40,420 nucleotides of DNA from Bacteroidales bacterium (GTDB lineage Bacteria; Bacteroidota; Bacteroidia; Bacteroidales; UBA12170), in NCBI GenBank assembly GCA_021158405.1, contig JAGGUP010000109.1, positions 1-40,420 on the forward strand, written 5' to 3'. The notes under the pieces were generated by a model, which saw only the letters and a program-made list of their open reading frames with translations, did not search any database and had not been told where the DNA came from. The position numbers and the translations under genes were made by a program. Positions 16,255 through 24,480 of this stretch are shown here, in pieces (position 1 is the stretch's first letter; every line of letters begins with the position of its first letter).

Positions 16255-18057
16255 TTAGAATTCCAGTTCAAGATTTAGATCGTCTTTCAATTTTTTTAAG
16301 TTAGGGTTTTTCTCCACCATAGCGTTGTATTTTTCAACAGGACTCATCGACTTTTTCGCTTTTTCGCCTTCAATTATATTTATAATGGCTTTTAATTTAT
16401 AATTGTTTAATCGAATCCTTAACAGCTTAACTAAATCGAATAATTTTTCGCCTAGAGCACTTTTTTGCACCTCATTATACACTTGTAATTCCACTACAAA
16501 ACCTTCCGCAATCTTCGCTCTATTACTCTTTAATGTGGCATATAAACTCTGATGTTGCTTAATATTTTCTAAAAATTCATCGCAAATTTTATTTACATCC
16601 TCTTGACTAAATTCATCAGCAATATTCTCTTTACCAATCATATATGCATCAGGATTAATCTCTTCTTCCTTAGCGTTTTCCTCCTCCTTAATAGAAACGC
16701 CTAAACCCATTCCTCTAGGAATTCGTTGAGGCCGTGCAGGAGATTCGACCTCCTCCATCGTTTTTTGCTCTGGCGGTGTTTGCATTTTTTGTTCCGGCTC
16801 CGAAACTTTTGGAATCGTTGGAGCTTCTTCTGTCGTCTTTTTTTCCTCAATAACTACCGGAATCGGTTTTACAACTTCTTCCACTATAGCAATTTTCTTA
16901 ACGGGAGGCAAAGTTGAAGGAGTCTCCTTAGGAACAAAATCTGAAATTCCACTTCCCAAAGCTACCATTTGCATAAGCGTCAGCTCTATTAAAAGTCGCT
17001 TATTGTTACTGCTCTTATAATTGACATCGCATTGCGTATTCAAATCAAGTGCTTTTAATAAAAATGCGGGTGGAAATTTGGTCGCATTCTCCATATAGCG
17101 TTTCTTAATGGAAGAAGATGTTTCGAGGAGTGCAATCGTTTTTACATCTCTACTAATTAATAAATTGCGCAAATGTTCACCTAATCCAATTAGAAAATGT
17201 TGTCCATCAAATCCCCGTTCTAAAATATCGTTTAAAATAACCAAAACCGAAGTAATATTCCCGCTCAAAAACTGATCCGAAATCTGGAAGAAATAATCAT
17301 AATCGAGCACGTGCAAGTTCTCTACCACATTTTGATACATGACCTTAGCATTTGTAAAACTTACTAACTGATCAAAAATACTCAGAGCATCACGCATTCC
17401 GCCATCTGCTTTTTGTGCAATCAAGTGTAGCGCTTCATCATCAGCTTTTACATGTTCACTCTCCGCAACAAAACGCAAATATTTCACAATATCATCAACA
17501 CTTATTCGCTTAAAATCGAAAACCTGACAGCGGGATAAAATTGTTGGAATAATTTTATGCTTTTCAGTAGTTGCCAAAATAAATTTCACATAAGGAGGTG
17601 GTTCTTCGAGCGTTTTTAAAAACGCATTGAAAGCCGCCTGAGAAAGCATATGAACCTCATCGATAATATATACCTTGTATTTTCCAACCTGAGGGGGAAT
17701 TCGAACCTGATCAACCAAGCGCCGAATATCATCCACCGAATTATTCGATGCCGCATCCAATTCCATAATATTGAAAGACGCATTCTGATTAAACGAACGG
17801 CAAGATTCACATTCGTTACAAGGCTCAATAACATCCGGATTATTTTCCAAATCGATATTTAAGCAATTAATTGTTTTAGCAAAAATACGTGCCGAAGTGG
17901 TCTTTCCTACTCCACGTGGCCCCGTAAACAAATAAGCCTGTGCTAAATAATGATTTTTTATGGCGTTCTTTAATGTATTTGTAATCGTTTTTTGTCCCAC
18001 AATAGTATCAAAAGTTGCAGGTCTGTATTTTCGCGCAGAAACGATAAAATTTTCCAT
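16255..18057 (-). CDS. dnaX: DNA polymerase III subunit gamma/tau
   Basis: This 600-residue clamp-loader ATPase has Walker A TGPRGVGKTTSARIFAK, the four-Cys zinc module (CLNI...CNECESCRSF), DAASNNSVDDIRRL, Walker B/DEVH-type YIIDEVHMLSQAAFNAFLK, and the SRC motif ILSRCQVFDFKRI. Domains I-III end near residue 370. A low-complexity Glu/Pro/Lys linker (about 370-470) follows, then a tau-type C-terminal domain. In the linker, codons 405-407 (GAA AAA AAG) form the slippery heptamer A-AAA-AAG. The -1 frame ends at TAG 16717-16715, which would give a gamma-like 447-residue form. A -7 box lies 34 bp upstream of the ATG. Confidence 0.97.
   Translation of the reverse strand: MENFIVSARKYRPATFDTIVGQKTITNTLKNAIKNHYLAQAYLFTGPRGVGKTTSARIFAKTINCLNIDLENNPDVIEPCNECESCRSFNQNASFNIMELDAASNNSVDDIRRLVDQVRIPPQVGKYKVYIIDEVHMLSQAAFNAFLKTLEEPPPYVKFILATTEKHKIIPTILSRCQVFDFKRISVDDIVKYLRFVAESEHVKADDEALHLIAQKADGGMRDALSIFDQLVSFTNAKVMYQNVVENLHVLDYDYFFQISDQFLSGNITSVLVILNDILERGFDGQHFLIGLGEHLRNLLISRDVKTIALLETSSSIKKRYMENATKFPPAFLLKALDLNTQCDVNYKSSNNKRLLIELTLMQMVALGSGISDFVPKETPSTLPPVKKIAIVEEVVKPIPVVIEEKKTTEEAPTIPKVSEPEQKMQTPPEQKTMEEVESPARPQRIPRGMGLGVSIKEEENAKEEEINPDAYMIGKENIADEFSQEDVNKICDEFLENIKQHQSLYATLKSNRAKIAEGFVVELQVYNEVQKSALGEKLFDLVKLLRIRLNNYKLKAIINIIEGEKAKKSMSPVEKYNAMVEKNPNLKKLKDDLNLELEF
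16797..16843 (-). promoter_or_regulatory. Candidate programmed -1 frameshift site in dnaX
   Basis: On the coding (minus) strand A-AAA-AAG (16843-16837) is in the zero frame. After a 12-nt spacer comes a possible hairpin: GCTCC-AAC pairs with GTT-(TC bulge)-GGAGC (16824-16797). The heptamer is identical to that of E. coli dnaX. The site sits just after the clamp-loader core, where gamma should end. There is no SD-like stimulator. Confidence 0.5.
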
Positions 18058-18091
18058 AAAAATCTTTTATATTTTAAACCGATTTAATCTT

Positions 18092-18099
18092 CAAAAATA
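18092..18099 (-). promoter_or_regulatory. -7 box of dnaX
   Basis: The minus strand reads TATTTTTG, 34 bp before the dnaX ATG. A -33 box is not obvious. Confidence 0.45.
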
Positions 18100-18224
18100 A
18101 GAAAAAATATGCTTCCATCATTGATTCGAAACAATTTATCATAAAAGATGAAGCAAGGTTAAATCACTTCTCTTGCTTACCTATTTCGATATGTTAAATA
18201 AAACATATTGCTTTCACAATTGTC

Positions 18225-18254
18225 TTTGAAATCTTTACATTATCGCTACTTTTG
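18225..18254 (+). promoter_or_regulatory. Promoter of the moeA-moaA operon
   Basis: TTTG (18225-18228), an 18-bp spacer and TACTTTTG (18247-18254) make a complete -33/-7 Bacteroidota promoter. The ATG of moeA follows at 18272. No Moco-riboswitch-like structure is apparent in the short leader. Confidence 0.7.
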
Positions 18255-18271
18255 CAGTCAATTTTAAACCT

Positions 18272-19444
18272 ATGATTCAACAAGAAGAAGCATTTAAAAT
18301 TATTAAGGAATCTGTTATTACACTTGGAACAGAATTCGTTCCTTTCCAAAACAGCTTAGGAAGAATTTTAGCGGAGAATGTCTATTCAGATATGGATATG
18401 CCTCCTTTTAATAAATCGGCTGTGGATGGATTTGCTTGTCGGAAACAAGATTTAAACAACGATCTGGTACTCTTAGAAGTGATTCCTGCAGGTGTTGCTC
18501 CAACGAAAACTGTGGGAGCTAATCAATGTTCTCAAATTATGACCGGAGCTGCTGTTCCTGAAGGCGCGGACACTATCATTATGGTGGAGCATACCGAAAA
18601 AATAGAAGGAAAAATCAGATTTATTCAATCCAAAACCAATTCAAATATCTGTGCTATTGCTGAAGACTTAAAAAAAGGCGATTTAGTACTCGCAAAAGGA
18701 ACACTTTTAAAGGCTCAACAAATCCCTGTTTTAGCTTCAGTTGGGAATACGTTTATCCAAGTTTATCGTCAAGCAAAGGTTGTTGTTATTTCTACCGGCG
18801 ATGAATTGGTTGAACCACACCAAACGCCACAAACCTCACAAATAAGAAACAGTAATGCCGTACAAATGATGGCGCAACTTCAACAATTGGGAATTAAAGG
18901 ACGTTATATCGGCATTGCCAAAGACAGTCCTGAATCTACAAGGGAAATGTTGGAAGAAGCTCTTGATAGTAGTGATATGGTTTTGCTTTCAGGTGGTGTT
19001 TCTATGGGTGAATTTGATTTTGTTCCGGAAATTCTGGAAGAAAAAGGAATAGAAATCTTATTTAAAAGTATAGCTGTTCAGCCCGGTCGACCAACGGTTT
19101 TTGGAAAAAAAGACAAGCAGTTCTTTTTTGGACTTCCGGGTAATCCGGTTTCATCTTTTGTTCAATTCGAACTTTTGGTAAAACCATTACTTTACAATAT
19201 GATGGGTTTTGATTTTAAAGCCTTGCCGTTGAAGATGCCTATGGGAATTGAATTTAGTCGTAAAAAGGCAAAACGCAAATCCTATATTCCGGTCTACTTT
19301 AATCAAGATGGCGAAGTAATGCCCGTCGATTATAACGGATCTGCACATATCCATTCCTATGTTTATGCAGATGGAATGATTTCAATTAATATTGGCGAAA
19401 GCACGCTAAAAAAAGGACAAGTTGTTGATGTACGACAGATTTAA
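18272..19444 (+). CDS. moeA: Molybdopterin molybdenumtransferase MoeA
   Basis: MoeA inserts molybdate into adenylylated molybdopterin to complete the molybdenum cofactor. The 390-residue protein has the family order: N-terminal domain with MPPFNKSAVDGFACRK, then GAAVPEGADTIIMVEHTE, the MPT-binding domain with ISTGDELVEP and LLSGGVSMGEFDFVPE, then QPGRPTVFGKKDKQFFFGLP and GNPVSSFVQFE, and a C-terminal beta barrel. It overlaps the next gene, moaA, by 17 bp, which suggests coupled translation. It has its own complete promoter upstream. Confidence 0.97.
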   Translation: MIQQEEAFKIIKESVITLGTEFVPFQNSLGRILAENVYSDMDMPPFNKSAVDGFACRKQDLNNDLVLLEVIPAGVAPTKTVGANQCSQIMTGAAVPEGADTIIMVEHTEKIEGKIRFIQSKTNSNICAIAEDLKKGDLVLAKGTLLKAQQIPVLASVGNTFIQVYRQAKVVVISTGDELVEPHQTPQTSQIRNSNAVQMMAQLQQLGIKGRYIGIAKDSPESTREMLEEALDSSDMVLLSGGVSMGEFDFVPEILEEKGIEILFKSIAVQPGRPTVFGKKDKQFFFGLPGNPVSSFVQFELLVKPLLYNMMGFDFKALPLKMPMGIEFSRKKAKRKSYIPVYFNQDGEVMPVDYNGSAHIHSYVYADGMISINIGESTLKKGQVVDVRQI

Positions 19445-20228
19445 TAGAAAAATTAATTATTTACGCATTTCGGTTACCGACCGTTGTAATTTGCGTTGTG
19501 TTTATTGCATGCCTGCCGAAGGCGTGGAGTTGATGCCTCATAAGGCTATTTTAAGCTTTGAAGAAATTGTAGAATTTACTAAAAAAGCAGTCGCCGATGG
19601 CGTAGATAAAGTACGAATTACAGGAGGCGAACCCCTCGTACGACACGATATTATCAAGCTTATAAAGAGCCTTGGCGAAATTGAAGGCATTCTGGATTTT
19701 GGCATGACAACCAATGGAATATTACTTCCAAAATACGCTCAACAATTGAAAGCGGTGGGTTTGATGCGTGTAAATATCAGTTTAGACACCATGGATCCAA
19801 AACGTTATCGGGAAATTACTCGATTGGGGAATATTGAGGATGTTTTTATGGGAATTGAAGCCGCCAAAGAAGCAGGATTATTTCCTATTAAAATAAATTG
19901 CGTGATTAAAAAATCGCGTTTTGAACCGGATGCTGTTGAAGTTGCAAAATTTTGCGAAGAAAACGATTTAAAAATTCGCTATATCCACGAAATGAATCTA
20001 GAAACAGGTGAATTTTCGGTGGTAGAAGGTGGTGAAGGCGGCGATTGCAAAATTTGTAACCGCTTACGATTAACAGCCAATGGCGATGTAATGCCTTGCC
20101 TTTTTTCTGACTTATCTTTTAATGTTAGAGAACTTGGTATTGAAAAGTCGATAAAAGAAAGTTTGGATAATAAGCCGAGAAGTGGAACCAGCAATCACTC
20201 CAGTAAGTTTAGTAATATTGGAGGATGA
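19428..20228 (+). CDS. moaA: Short GTP 3',8-cyclase MoaA
   Basis: This radical SAM enzyme makes 3',8-cH2GTP in the first step of Moco synthesis. The N-terminal cluster motif is CNLRCVYC (Cys20, 24, 27), followed by TGGEPLVRHD. The second, GTP-side cluster is C207-x2-C210-x13-C224 in CKICNRLRLTANGDVMPC, and the C-terminus keeps the Gly-Gly tail (KFSNIGG). At 266 residues it is about 60 shorter than typical MoaA (about 330). The missing part is the segment between YIHEMNL and the second cluster, not an end. No frameshift explains it, so it is probably a natural compact form. ATG 19428 is preferred to a TTG two codons upstream. It overlaps moeA, and moaC follows after 132 bp. Confidence 0.88.
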   Translation: MYDRFNRKINYLRISVTDRCNLRCVYCMPAEGVELMPHKAILSFEEIVEFTKKAVADGVDKVRITGGEPLVRHDIIKLIKSLGEIEGILDFGMTTNGILLPKYAQQLKAVGLMRVNISLDTMDPKRYREITRLGNIEDVFMGIEAAKEAGLFPIKINCVIKKSRFEPDAVEVAKFCEENDLKIRYIHEMNLETGEFSVVEGGEGGDCKICNRLRLTANGDVMPCLFSDLSFNVRELGIEKSIKESLDNKPRSGTSNHSSKFSNIGG

Positions 20229-20360
20229 GGGTTTAGTTTAAGATTTAAGAAATGAGATTTAAGAGTTAAAAGTTATTAAGATAAGCATTGGAAATTAATG
20301 GTAGAGGGCTAAAAATTCGGCTTGAATTTTAAGATCAAAAAAATATAGTAAATTTAGCGT

Positions 20361-20810
20361 ATGGAACTATCGCATATCAATAAAGAGGGCAAAGCCAATA
20401 TGGTTGATGTAGCCAATAAGCCAGATCAAAGTCGGACAGCTAGAGCTCAAGGATTTATACGCTTGCAGAAAGAAACCTTGGCTTTAATTGCCGAAAATGG
20501 CATGAAAAAAGGCGACGTTTTGACTATTGCAGAAATAGCAGGAATTCAGGGCGGAAAAAAAACAAATGAGCTTATTCCTTTATGTCATCCTCTAATGATA
20601 ACCAAGTTAGATGTAAAAACCAAAGTAGTTTCAGACGGCGTGCGTGTAGAAAGTTTTGCAAAATGTATTGGCAAAACCGGAATTGAAATGGAAGCTTTGA
20701 CCGCTGTAAATATCGCCTTGCTAACTATTTATGATATGTGTAAAGCGGTGGACAAGCAAATGACCATGGACGGTATTGAGCTCCTTGAAAAGAAAAAAGA
20801 AGATATTTAG
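20361..20810 (+). CDS. moaC: Cyclic pyranopterin monophosphate synthase MoaC
   Basis: MoaC converts 3',8-cH2GTP into cyclic pyranopterin monophosphate, the step directly after MoaA. The 149-residue length and all main motifs fit: MVDVANKPDQSRTARAQG near the N-terminus, IPLCHPLMI (active-site His), GKTGIEMEALTAVN and TIYDMCKAVDKQM (with the catalytic Lys). A weak -7-like sequence TAAATTTA lies 6 bp before the ATG, so it may also be started separately from moeA-moaA. No moaD, moaE or mogA is in the window, so the rest of the pathway must be elsewhere. Confidence 0.96.
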   Translation: MELSHINKEGKANMVDVANKPDQSRTARAQGFIRLQKETLALIAENGMKKGDVLTIAEIAGIQGGKKTNELIPLCHPLMITKLDVKTKVVSDGVRVESFAKCIGKTGIEMEALTAVNIALLTIYDMCKAVDKQMTMDGIELLEKKKEDI

Positions 20811-20822
20811 CGTGTAAAATTG

Positions 20823-20872
20823 TTGAGTGATTGAGTGATTGAGTGGTTGAGTGGTTGAGATTGAGTGGTTGA
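20823..20872. repeat. Short tandem repeat (TTGAGTGR)
   Basis: Four perfect or near-perfect 8-bp units TTGAGTGA/TTGAGTGG, a shortened unit TTGAGA, then one more unit and TTGA. It lies in the 112-bp gap between convergent moaC and the SpoU gene. It looks like a slippage-prone microsatellite, not a CRISPR. Confidence 0.85.
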
Positions 20873-20922
20873 TTTCCCTACTTACCTATTTCCCAATATG
20901 CTCACTTACCGATATAATCCCA

Positions 20923-21456
20923 TTACAATAACTCTAATCCCAAATGCTGTCTCCCCCACTCAAAAGCTGCAATAGCTGCAGCGTGCGAAACATTCATAGA
21001 TAAAGTTTTTCCTACAAGAGGAATATAAACTGTTTTGAAACATTTATCGAGACATTTTTGAGCGATTCCAAAACGCTCATTACCAACGAGTAGAACACAT
21101 TTATCAGGCAGATTAGTTTTATAGATATTGCTTGCTTTATCGCTAGTTTCTACAGCTACCATTTCAAAGTCCTCTGGAATTAAAGCACTAAAATCTTCGG
21201 GTTTACAAAAGGAATAATCTACAAGCTTTAAACTAGAATGTGCTACACGAGCAATTTTCTTTGCTTTAAACACCGTTTCGCTTTGAATAAATAAAATTTT
21301 GGGAATACCTAAATTTCCTGCCAAGCGAATAAGAGCTCCTACATTCTCTGGAGTTCTTAACTCAAAGGCTGCCAATATTAAATTCGAGGCATCGCCTAAC
21401 GTAGTTTTTGGCTTTGCATTAAAGAAATCGACGGAATTGGCATATTTATTCTCCAT
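20923..21456 (-). CDS. SpoU/TrmH-family RNA 2'-O-methyltransferase
   Basis: This 177-residue SPOUT enzyme uses S-adenosylmethionine in a trefoil knot. The three SpoU motifs are visible: motif 1 ELRTPENVGALIRLAGNLG (catalytic Arg in the N-x-G-A-x-x-R pattern), motif 2 VLLVGNERFGI and motif 3 YIPLVGKTLSMNVSHAAAIA. It lacks the N-terminal substrate-binding domain of longer RlmB-type enzymes, so a tRNA target (TrmH/TrmL-like) is plausible, but the exact nucleotide cannot be told. It is transcribed convergently to moaC and lies 119 bp after rpmH on the same strand. Confidence 0.9.
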   Translation of the reverse strand: MENKYANSVDFFNAKPKTTLGDASNLILAAFELRTPENVGALIRLAGNLGIPKILFIQSETVFKAKKIARVAHSSLKLVDYSFCKPEDFSALIPEDFEMVAVETSDKASNIYKTNLPDKCVLLVGNERFGIAQKCLDKCFKTVYIPLVGKTLSMNVSHAAAIAAFEWGRQHLGLELL

Positions 21457-21575
21457 TTGAGATAATCTATAGATTTAGCACAAAAGTAAAAAACCCATCG
21501 TGATGACAGGTATATAAACAAAAAAAGAAGACATCAACCAATGCCTCCTAACTCTTTTCAAAAGAAGTGAGCGAA

Positions 21576-21737
21576 TTATTTTCTTCCAATAAACTCGTCA
21601 GAAACAGTTAATTGTGATCTTCCTTTAGCTCTTCTACGAGCTAAAATTTTACGACCATTTTTAGAAGCCATACGCTCTCTAAAACCGTGTTTATTTTTTC
21701 TTTTGCGAACTGAAGGTTGATATGTTCTCTTGCTCAT
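21576..21737 (-). CDS. rpmH: 50S ribosomal protein L34
   Basis: The 53-residue basic protein starts [20 protein letters not shown], continues with [20 protein letters not shown], and ends with a short extension [13 protein letters not shown], common in Bacteroidota. The ATG at 21737 is the start. Any longer in-frame reading would run into the promoter -7 box (21769-21762). It is expressed from its own strong promoter. It is not next to rnpA or dnaA, unlike the arrangement in many other bacteria. Confidence 0.97.
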   Translation of the reverse strand: MSKRTYQPSVRKRKNKHGFRERMASKNGRKILARRRAKGRSQLTVSDEFIGRK

Positions 21738-21761
21738 AGCTAATTTTATTTTTTCGGACTG

Positions 21762-21792
21762 CAAAAATACAGCCTTTTTTCAGAATTACAAA
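21762..21792 (-). promoter_or_regulatory. Promoter of rpmH
   Basis: On the minus strand TTTG (21792-21789), a 19-bp spacer and TATTTTTG (21769-21762) form a complete Bacteroidota promoter. The leader to the ATG is about 20 nt. Confidence 0.75.
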
Positions 21793-21859
21793 TCTTTCTG
21801 TCTATTTTTTGAGAAAAGATCAGCTTGACATAAAAATGACAAGCTGATCTTAACTAAAA

Positions 21860-23320
21860 TTATTTTTTAGGTATATTTTTCAAGGTTTCCACAGTGAAAT
21901 CCCAAAATTTTTGCACGCTTTCAATATTTACTTTTTCATCGGGAGAATGAGGAAAACGAATAGTAGGACCAAATGAAATCATATCCCAATTTGGATAAAC
22001 ACCACCTAAAAGTCCACATTCTAAACCTGCATGAATGGCAGTCACTTTTGGAACAATACCATATTTATTATTGTAAATATCGCTCATAGCCTTCAAGATT
22101 GGAGAATCCGTATTTGGTTTCCATCCTGGATATTGACCATCAAAATGAATCTTAGCCCCTGCCGACTGAAAAACACTTTCAATCATATTTTCCAAATCTT
22201 CTTTGGCAGAGTCAACAGAACTACGGATTAAAGTAAGCACTTTAATTGTTCCATTTCCCGATTTAACAATAGCTAAATTATTTGATGTTTCAACTAAACC
22301 TTCCATTGAATCACTCCAACGCATCACACCATTAGGGCATGCATATACCGCATTCATCAACGCCATTTGAGTTGTTTGATCAATAAGTTTTTCCGGAAGA
22401 TTAGTTTCTTCCACTTTAAACGTCATAAAAGGCTCTGTTTTTTCAAGTTCTGCTTTGAAAACAGCAAAACAAGCAGGCACTGCAGCTTCGAATTCAGCAG
22501 CTTTATCGGTTGGAACCACAACAGTTGCAAATGATTCGCGAGGAATCGCATTTCTTAAACTACCTCCTTCGACAGAAGCAAGACGCAAATTAAACTTCGC
22601 AGTGGCAGAGCGTAAAAAACGATTTAATAATTTATTTGAATTTCCACGTTGGAGAGGAATATCAACACCGGAATGACCGCCTTTTAAACCTGTTAGTGAA
22701 AGATTATACGCTTTAAGGCCAGCTGGAACAGCTTCTGGTGTATAAGTAAATTCGGCATTCGCATTTGTTCCACCGGCACAACCGATATACAATTCACCTT
22801 CATCTTCCGAATCCATATTAATTAAAATATCGCCCTTCAAAACATCGGCTTTCAAGCCAAAAGCACCTGTCATTCCAGTTTCTTCGTCGCAAGTAAACAA
22901 GGCTTCAACTGGTCCGTGGACCATATTCTTAGCTTCTAAAACAGACATAGTAGCAGCAACACCCATTCCGTTATCAGCTCCTAAAGTTGTTCCGTCAGCG
23001 GTTACCCATTCACCATCAATAAGAGCATCAATTGGATCCTTAGTCCAATCGTGTTTTTTATCTGAATTTTTTTGAGGAACCATATCCAAATGGCCTTGTA
23101 AAACAACACCTTTACGGTTTTCCATACCCGGAGTAGCCGGCTTACGAATGATAACGTTTCCTACTTCATCCTTAAAAGTTTCTAATCCAAGACTATTACC
23201 AAAATTCACCATAAATTCCTGAATTTTGTCTTCGTGTTTCGAGGGACGTGGAATTTGTGTTAAACTATAAAAATGTTTCCAAATTACTTTTGGTTCTAAA
23301 TTTAAAATCTCTTTACTCAT
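21860..23320 (-). CDS. pepD: Aminoacyl-histidine dipeptidase (M20 family)
   Basis: This cytoplasmic di-zinc peptidase cleaves Xaa-His and related dipeptides. The 486 residues match PepD length. The metal and catalytic residues are visible: His and Asp in VLQGHLDMVPQ, bridging Asp in LGADNGMGVA, Glu-Glu in CDEETGMTGAFG, Asp in NMDSEDEGELYIGCAGG and a late His in VTAIHAGLECGLLGG. The lid-domain segment GLKGGHSGVDIPLQRGN is typical. There is no signal peptide. It is monocistronic: over 120 bp separates it from rpmH and over 140 bp from the next gene upstream. The weak box TAACTTAG about 45 bp upstream may be its -7. Confidence 0.96.
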   Translation of the reverse strand: MSKEILNLEPKVIWKHFYSLTQIPRPSKHEDKIQEFMVNFGNSLGLETFKDEVGNVIIRKPATPGMENRKGVVLQGHLDMVPQKNSDKKHDWTKDPIDALIDGEWVTADGTTLGADNGMGVAATMSVLEAKNMVHGPVEALFTCDEETGMTGAFGLKADVLKGDILINMDSEDEGELYIGCAGGTNANAEFTYTPEAVPAGLKAYNLSLTGLKGGHSGVDIPLQRGNSNKLLNRFLRSATAKFNLRLASVEGGSLRNAIPRESFATVVVPTDKAAEFEAAVPACFAVFKAELEKTEPFMTFKVEETNLPEKLIDQTTQMALMNAVYACPNGVMRWSDSMEGLVETSNNLAIVKSGNGTIKVLTLIRSSVDSAKEDLENMIESVFQSAGAKIHFDGQYPGWKPNTDSPILKAMSDIYNNKYGIVPKVTAIHAGLECGLLGGVYPNWDMISFGPTIRFPHSPDEKVNIESVQKFWDFTVETLKNIPKK

Positions 23321-23466
23321 GAGTTTATGTTCTTTAAATTTTATCTATTATTATTGAGCTGCTAAGTTAGCCTTTTATTTAGGAATGGGAAAAAGTTATC
23401 GCCCTAAAACTACCCATTTAACGTTTTTTAAAATACGCTTTTATCTGATTAGCCGAAATATGTAAT

Positions 23467-24189
23467 TTACAATCGAATATTTAAATATTCAATCTCGACA
23501 CCCAAAGAAACTTGTCGTAATTTTTTCTCACGCACAAGGGCTTTAATAATGAAAAAACTCAGAAAAAGACCAATATGACACATAATGGAAGGCATAGATC
23601 CATTATACTGTGGAATAAATGCGGTGATAAGAATACTTGGAATTATAAATACGATAGATCCTATCAGAAAATCACCAATCAATTTACGTTTGATTAGTTC
23701 TTCGGTAAAAATTAAATTATATACAGTCATTAAAAGCATAGAGAACAAACCTAATTGATAATAAAGGCCATAATATTTATACACCTCACCCGAATGATTA
23801 TATGTAGCAAAAAATTGCTGACAACTTAACAATAAAGCTGATGATGGTCTTGAAAGAAAGTACGTAATAAAAAAGAGAGCACTTCCCAGAAAAACGAAGG
23901 TGATATACCTTTGAGTTTTCGATTCTTTAGGAGCACTTAAATAGCCAAAATATACACCCAAAGCCGGCAACATAGTAATATCGGCAAAAGACAAGCGAAC
24001 TAAAAAGGAATTTCCGGGAAACATACAATTATAAGCTTCGAACAATTGATAACCTGCAAGAAATAATAAAATGGCTACTAAACTTTTCAAAAGGCTTTCA
24101 CTCTGCTTGAAAAGCAAGAAAAAATAGACAAATGCAAACAATTCTACAAAACCAGTAAAAAGAGCTAAATATGGAGAATAGGCGTTCAT
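23467..24189 (-). CDS. Unknown multi-pass membrane protein (about 7 TM)
   Basis: I do not recognise this family. The 240 residues form about seven hydrophobic helices with short loops, starting MNAYSPYLALFTGFVELFAF and ending with a short charged tail (VREKKLRQVSLGVEIEYLNIRL). The arrangement resembles the 7TM sensor modules found in front of histidine kinases or adenylate cyclases, but no output domain is present. Possible conserved-looking points are FEAYNCMFPGN and PALGVYFGYLSAP. Function unknown. It is flanked by pepD downstream and a 291-bp gap upstream that contains only a possible small ORF and a terminator. Confidence 0.75.
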   Translation of the reverse strand: MNAYSPYLALFTGFVELFAFVYFFLLFKQSESLLKSLVAILLFLAGYQLFEAYNCMFPGNSFLVRLSFADITMLPALGVYFGYLSAPKESKTQRYITFVFLGSALFFITYFLSRPSSALLLSCQQFFATYNHSGEVYKYYGLYYQLGLFSMLLMTVYNLIFTEELIKRKLIGDFLIGSIVFIIPSILITAFIPQYNGSMPSIMCHIGLFLSFFIIKALVREKKLRQVSLGVEIEYLNIRL

Positions 24190-24243
24190 TATTCAATAGA
24201 TATTAAATCGTATTATTTGACGAAATTACAATTTTGTTATGAA

Positions 24244-24408
24244 TTACAATAAAAATTCACACTTGATTTTATCCTCACAGAATGGTTGAGATTTTATGGA
24301 GTTATTTTTCCGAAATTCTGCTTTCAACGCCTCTTGAATAGATGCTCTTAATACAATAACCTTATTTTCTTCTTCCTTTATATGTATATTTTTCGTTCGG
24401 ACGAACAT
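24244..24408 (-). CDS. Possible small ORF, 54 residues
   Basis: In the 24190-24480 gap a minus-strand frame runs from ATG 24408 to TAA 24246-24244. The product starts MFVRTKNIHIKEEENKVIVL, continues RASIQEALKAEFRKNN and contains two Cys near the end. It has a soluble, charged composition like a real protein rather than random AT-rich translation. No TAnnTTTG box or family is recognised. It may be a real small protein, a remnant of a longer gene, or chance. Confidence 0.35.
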   Translation of the reverse strand: MFVRTKNIHIKEEENKVIVLRASIQEALKAEFRKNNSIKSQPFCEDKIKCEFLL

Positions 24409-24428
24409 TATTTCTCATCTAAGTTAAT

Positions 24429-24461
24429 AGAAAAAGGTCGACCTATTGCTAAGTCGACCTT
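24429..24461 (-). terminator. Terminator of the MFS transporter gene
   Basis: On the minus strand AAGGTCGAC (24461-24453) pairs with GTCGACCTT (24442-24434), with a 10-nt loop and following T's. It lies 19 bp after the MFS stop. Confidence 0.85.
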
Positions 24462-24480
24462 CCTTTAATATTGTTTTAAA

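Noticed and set aside
19428-20228. Frameshifted or truncated moaA
   Set aside because: The missing part is internal, both cluster motifs and the C-terminal GlyGly are in one frame, and no stop or shift is needed to explain it.
20823-20872. CRISPR-like array
   Set aside because: Units are 8 bp, contiguous and without spacers, so this is a simple tandem repeat.
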